Shown here: positions 11,580 through 13,598 of the stretch, piece by piece
Layout: each line of letters starts with the position of its first letter
Numbering within the stretch: the first letter of the stretch is position 1
NCBI GenBank assembly: GCA_027604505.1
Contig: JADIIX010000287.1
Coordinates: 1-13,598 of the forward strand
Source: Gonapodya sp. JEL0774
Lineage: Eukaryota > Monoblepharomycota > Monoblepharidomycetes > Monoblepharidales > Gonapodyaceae
DNA length: 13,598 bases
Reading direction: 5' to 3'
Made by a program: the position numbers and the translations under genes
Notes under the pieces: model-generated
The model's input: only the letters and a program-made list of their open reading frames with translations
Told to the model about the DNA's origin: nothing
The model's database searches: none

Positions 11580-13304
11580 CTACAATTTGATCTCCACCGT
11601 CCAGACGTCCCCGTACACACCAGCCATGTCCATCCCCCCTCCTATCACGACCATACCTGCGTCTTTCCCTGTGGGGACCCAGACCGCCGCGTGATCTAGC
11701 CTTTCTCCGAAGTCACTAGAATTCCAACCGCCTGTTCCCCCTGGTCGACGTGCTGTCGGAACGGGACGCATGACGCATTTCAGTTGGTGCCATGTCAAGG
11801 TACGAAGATCGAGAAGAAAAGCGTCAGATAGGGAGTGCGGCTGGGGGCCAAGAGAGAGTCCTCCGTGTATGAAAAGGTGGGTGATGACAGGATCCGTACT
11901 TGATGCAACGGGCGTGACGTTAGTAGTAGGCTTTGTTCTCTGATCCACCATAATCGCAGCATTGTCGATAGAGTTAGTGTCTGGAGCAGTCGCGGGTACC
12001 GTCCGTGATGATGGTGGTGGCAAACCAATTTCCGATCCTGAACCTAGTGATATCCCAACGCACACATGGCCTGATCTAGCACGGGGTGGTTGCCCCTGTG
12101 TCTCTATACGCATCCATGTCTTCTTGACTAGGAAAGGCGAGCCATTCAATACCCGTTCCCATCGCAGACGGGCGGCCGGACACTGGACGTACCAGTATCC
12201 CACATCCAGATTACTCGCTCGTCAATCCTCTGCGATTCTTTGCTAGAAGTTTCTGCCCCACCCACGATCCATATTTTATTACCGTCCGCCGCCATGCCGT
12301 GCCCGAGTCGAGCTGTCGGTTGAACCGTATTGGTATCAGTTGGTGGGACCCGTGTCCACTGGAACAAGTCAGTGCCTAGTATAGTGAGCTGTTTCAATTG
12401 TTCACTAAAACCGAGTGAATGGGACTCACCTGTCCTTCTTGCTCCCGTCGCCACTGTCATCCTCCACCAGTCTCGATCCTGTACCGGCACGTCACCTTTC
12501 TCAGACCCTCCTCCCCACATCCACACATCTCTCACACTCTCATCTCCACTCTGTAGACTACCCCGCTGTTCAACGACGACGCATGCGCCACGTGCTGTCC
12601 TGGGAGCTGGGGTGGGATGTCGATCCGGGGACGGCGAATGGTGTTGCCAAAGGAGATCGTCTCGTCATGACGATGGCAAACCCAAGTTTAGTTGAGAGCT
12701 GTGCTGTCACCGTCAGCTGGGACTTTGCACTCACTCAATCCCAGAATCCAGGTATCAGCCCTCACTTCTGCTCCTGTAGATCCACCAAAAATCATCATTT
12801 TCCCGACTTCCACAGAAGCTTCGCTCGGCACACTACGAGTTGAATCAATAAGACAAGAAAAGTGTTCATAGCGAGCGTCCGGGCTAGGTAGAACAGAACG
12901 AGACGTTCCGGAGATAGGAACATGGGAGTCGGGGGAAAGGAGAGGACGCCAACGAGAAGAATCTATCAGGAAAAGCACGTTTATATGATGCCAAAGGGAA
13001 ACGGCCACGTTGCTCATCGCCTCTCACCAAGATCCAACTCCCACATCTCGGCGCTCACTCCCTCCTCCCCGCTTGCCCCACCGAAAACCAAGATCTTTCC
13101 CTTTCGCTTTATTTCTCGCAGCTCTGGTTCCTTTCGCTCGGAATCCGCAATCGCGTCGGCAGTCCTGTCCGCCGCAGCGGCCGCTCCAGATTGAGCTGGC
13201 AGCTCCTGAGGGAGTGAGGGCAAATGAACGAAGCTGAGTCCCACGCGTGGAGATGGGGCCGGCGGGACCGTTGGAACTGGCGCCCAGACAGATATGGGAG
13301 CCAT
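11580..13304 (-). CDS. kelch-repeat beta-propeller protein
   Basis: Kelch propellers are protein-interaction scaffolds; the partner here is unknown. Minus-strand exons: 13028-13304, 12735-12962, 12430-12660, then about 12182-12375 (end uncertain), then 11580 to about 12182. Introns 12963-13027, 12661-12734 and 12376-12429 have good donors. Six blades are visible, each with a double-glycine strand: ILVFGGASGEE (about 71-81), MMIFGGSTG (148-156), VWMWGGGSEK, KIWIVGGAE (279-287), LFIHGGLSLG and VVIGGGMDMAGVYGDVW. Typical inter-blade sequences are ARLGHGM and PPRARSGHV. ATG 13304 has a strong context (ACACC before ATGG), and the frame upstream is closed by a stop at 13377-13379. The short N-terminal strand (ISVWAPV) may complete the last blade. 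No F-box, BTB or membrane segment is seen. Under a 32-nt intron at 12183-12214 the total is exactly 500 codons, but the frame change there is unresolved. Confidence 0.82.
12183..12261 (-). other. unresolved reading-frame change inside the kelch gene
   Basis: The upstream frame (KIWIVGGAE, then DERVIWMWDTGT) and the downstream frame (ARLRWERV, then PPRARSGHV) are both clearly kelch but differ by two bases. Candidate fixes: a 32-nt intron 12183-12214 (GTAATC...CCAG), shorter than any other here; a 44-nt intron 12218-12261 (GTGGGG...CGAG), which removes the blade's double glycine; or a one-base indel, real or a sequencing error, near the C/G-rich stretch at 12165-12182. Confidence 0.6.
12376..12429 (-). 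other. in-frame 54-nt intron of the kelch gene
   Basis: Strong GTGAGT donor (12429) and CTAG acceptor (12376). The length is a multiple of three and it has no in-frame stop, so retention would insert 18 residues between blades three and four rather than truncate the protein. Splicing gives GARRTGTDLFQW. Confidence 0.6.
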
Positions 13305-13598
13305 GGTGTCAGTATGTGTGTGACGGCTATGGCTTCGGCGGTCCCGCTGCGCACATCCAGCGAGCGGTGCTTTATCTCATGAGACATCGATTTTACAAGC
13401 AACAAGAGTCTTCGGAAAGGGATGAAAATGTCAGAAAAACGTTCGGTTTTCTTCTGACTTTGGATTTGCAGGTCATGGTAAGTGTTTATTCACGATGAAA
13501 CAGCTCCGTCTTCTATTCAATTTTATTCTATAAATGAGTGCTCCTGCTGTTCATTCTGAGGTTGGGTGGGTTCTGTTGTGTGCCGTGATCATCGTTGA
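13305..13598. promoter_or_regulatory. upstream region of the kelch gene; possible divergent transcript
   Basis: Holds the kelch 5' leader and promoter. It contains AT-rich TATA-like sequence (about 13521-13535, TTTATTCTATAAAT on the plus strand). A plus-strand frame is open across 13247-13498; ATG 13379 within it is followed after 34 codons by a good donor (GTAAGT, 13479). No family is recognisable, and the frame begins antisense to the kelch first exon, so I do not call a gene. Confidence 0.3.

Noticed and set aside
12415-12843. Plus-strand frames of 121-142 codons
   Set aside because: They overlap kelch exons 2 and 3 in antisense and cross their introns; no family resemblance.

Overview
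The window looks like ordinary euchromatin from a filamentous fungus, most likely a basidiomycete (Agaricomycetes-like). The grounds are the dense, short introns (about 47-107 nt, with one of 188 nt), GTRNGT-type donors, roughly balanced base composition, and genes packed on both strands. This lineage call is an inference from architecture and protein character, not from a search. I find four protein-coding genes. Exons were rebuilt by hand from reading-frame continuity, splice consensus and family motifs.

Layout. (1) <1-2916, plus strand: the C-terminal 757 residues of a DEAH/RHA-family RNA helicase (DHX29/DHX57/YLR419W-like, DEVH box). It has 11 exons here, and one of its introns appears to be GC-AG. 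(2) 3107-4051, minus strand: complete three-exon SEC62, an ER translocon subunit, convergent with the helicase. (3) 4393-10776, minus strand: a 12-exon gene for a cohesin subunit of the Scc3/Psc3/STAG family. It encodes about 1811 residues, long for the family, with long acidic/basic disordered tails. A possible extra micro-exon lies at 10871-10884. (4) 11580-13304, minus strand: a six-blade kelch-repeat beta-propeller protein of about 499 residues, whose frame changes near 12200 with no convincing intron.

Non-genic parts. 4052-4392 carries the SEC62 promoter and a likely cohesin-gene polyadenylation signal. 10885-11579 has no recognised gene but holds two long overlapping open plus-strand frames that I cannot explain. 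13305-13598 is upstream of the kelch gene and may contain the start of a divergent transcript.

The genes are unrelated housekeeping functions (RNA unwinding/translation, ER protein import, sister-chromatid cohesion) plus one kelch protein of unknown role. No RNA genes, transposons, CRISPR arrays or gene-cluster logic were seen. I found no convincing new multi-gene system. The points worth a second look are gene-structure oddities and the unexplained plus-strand interval.
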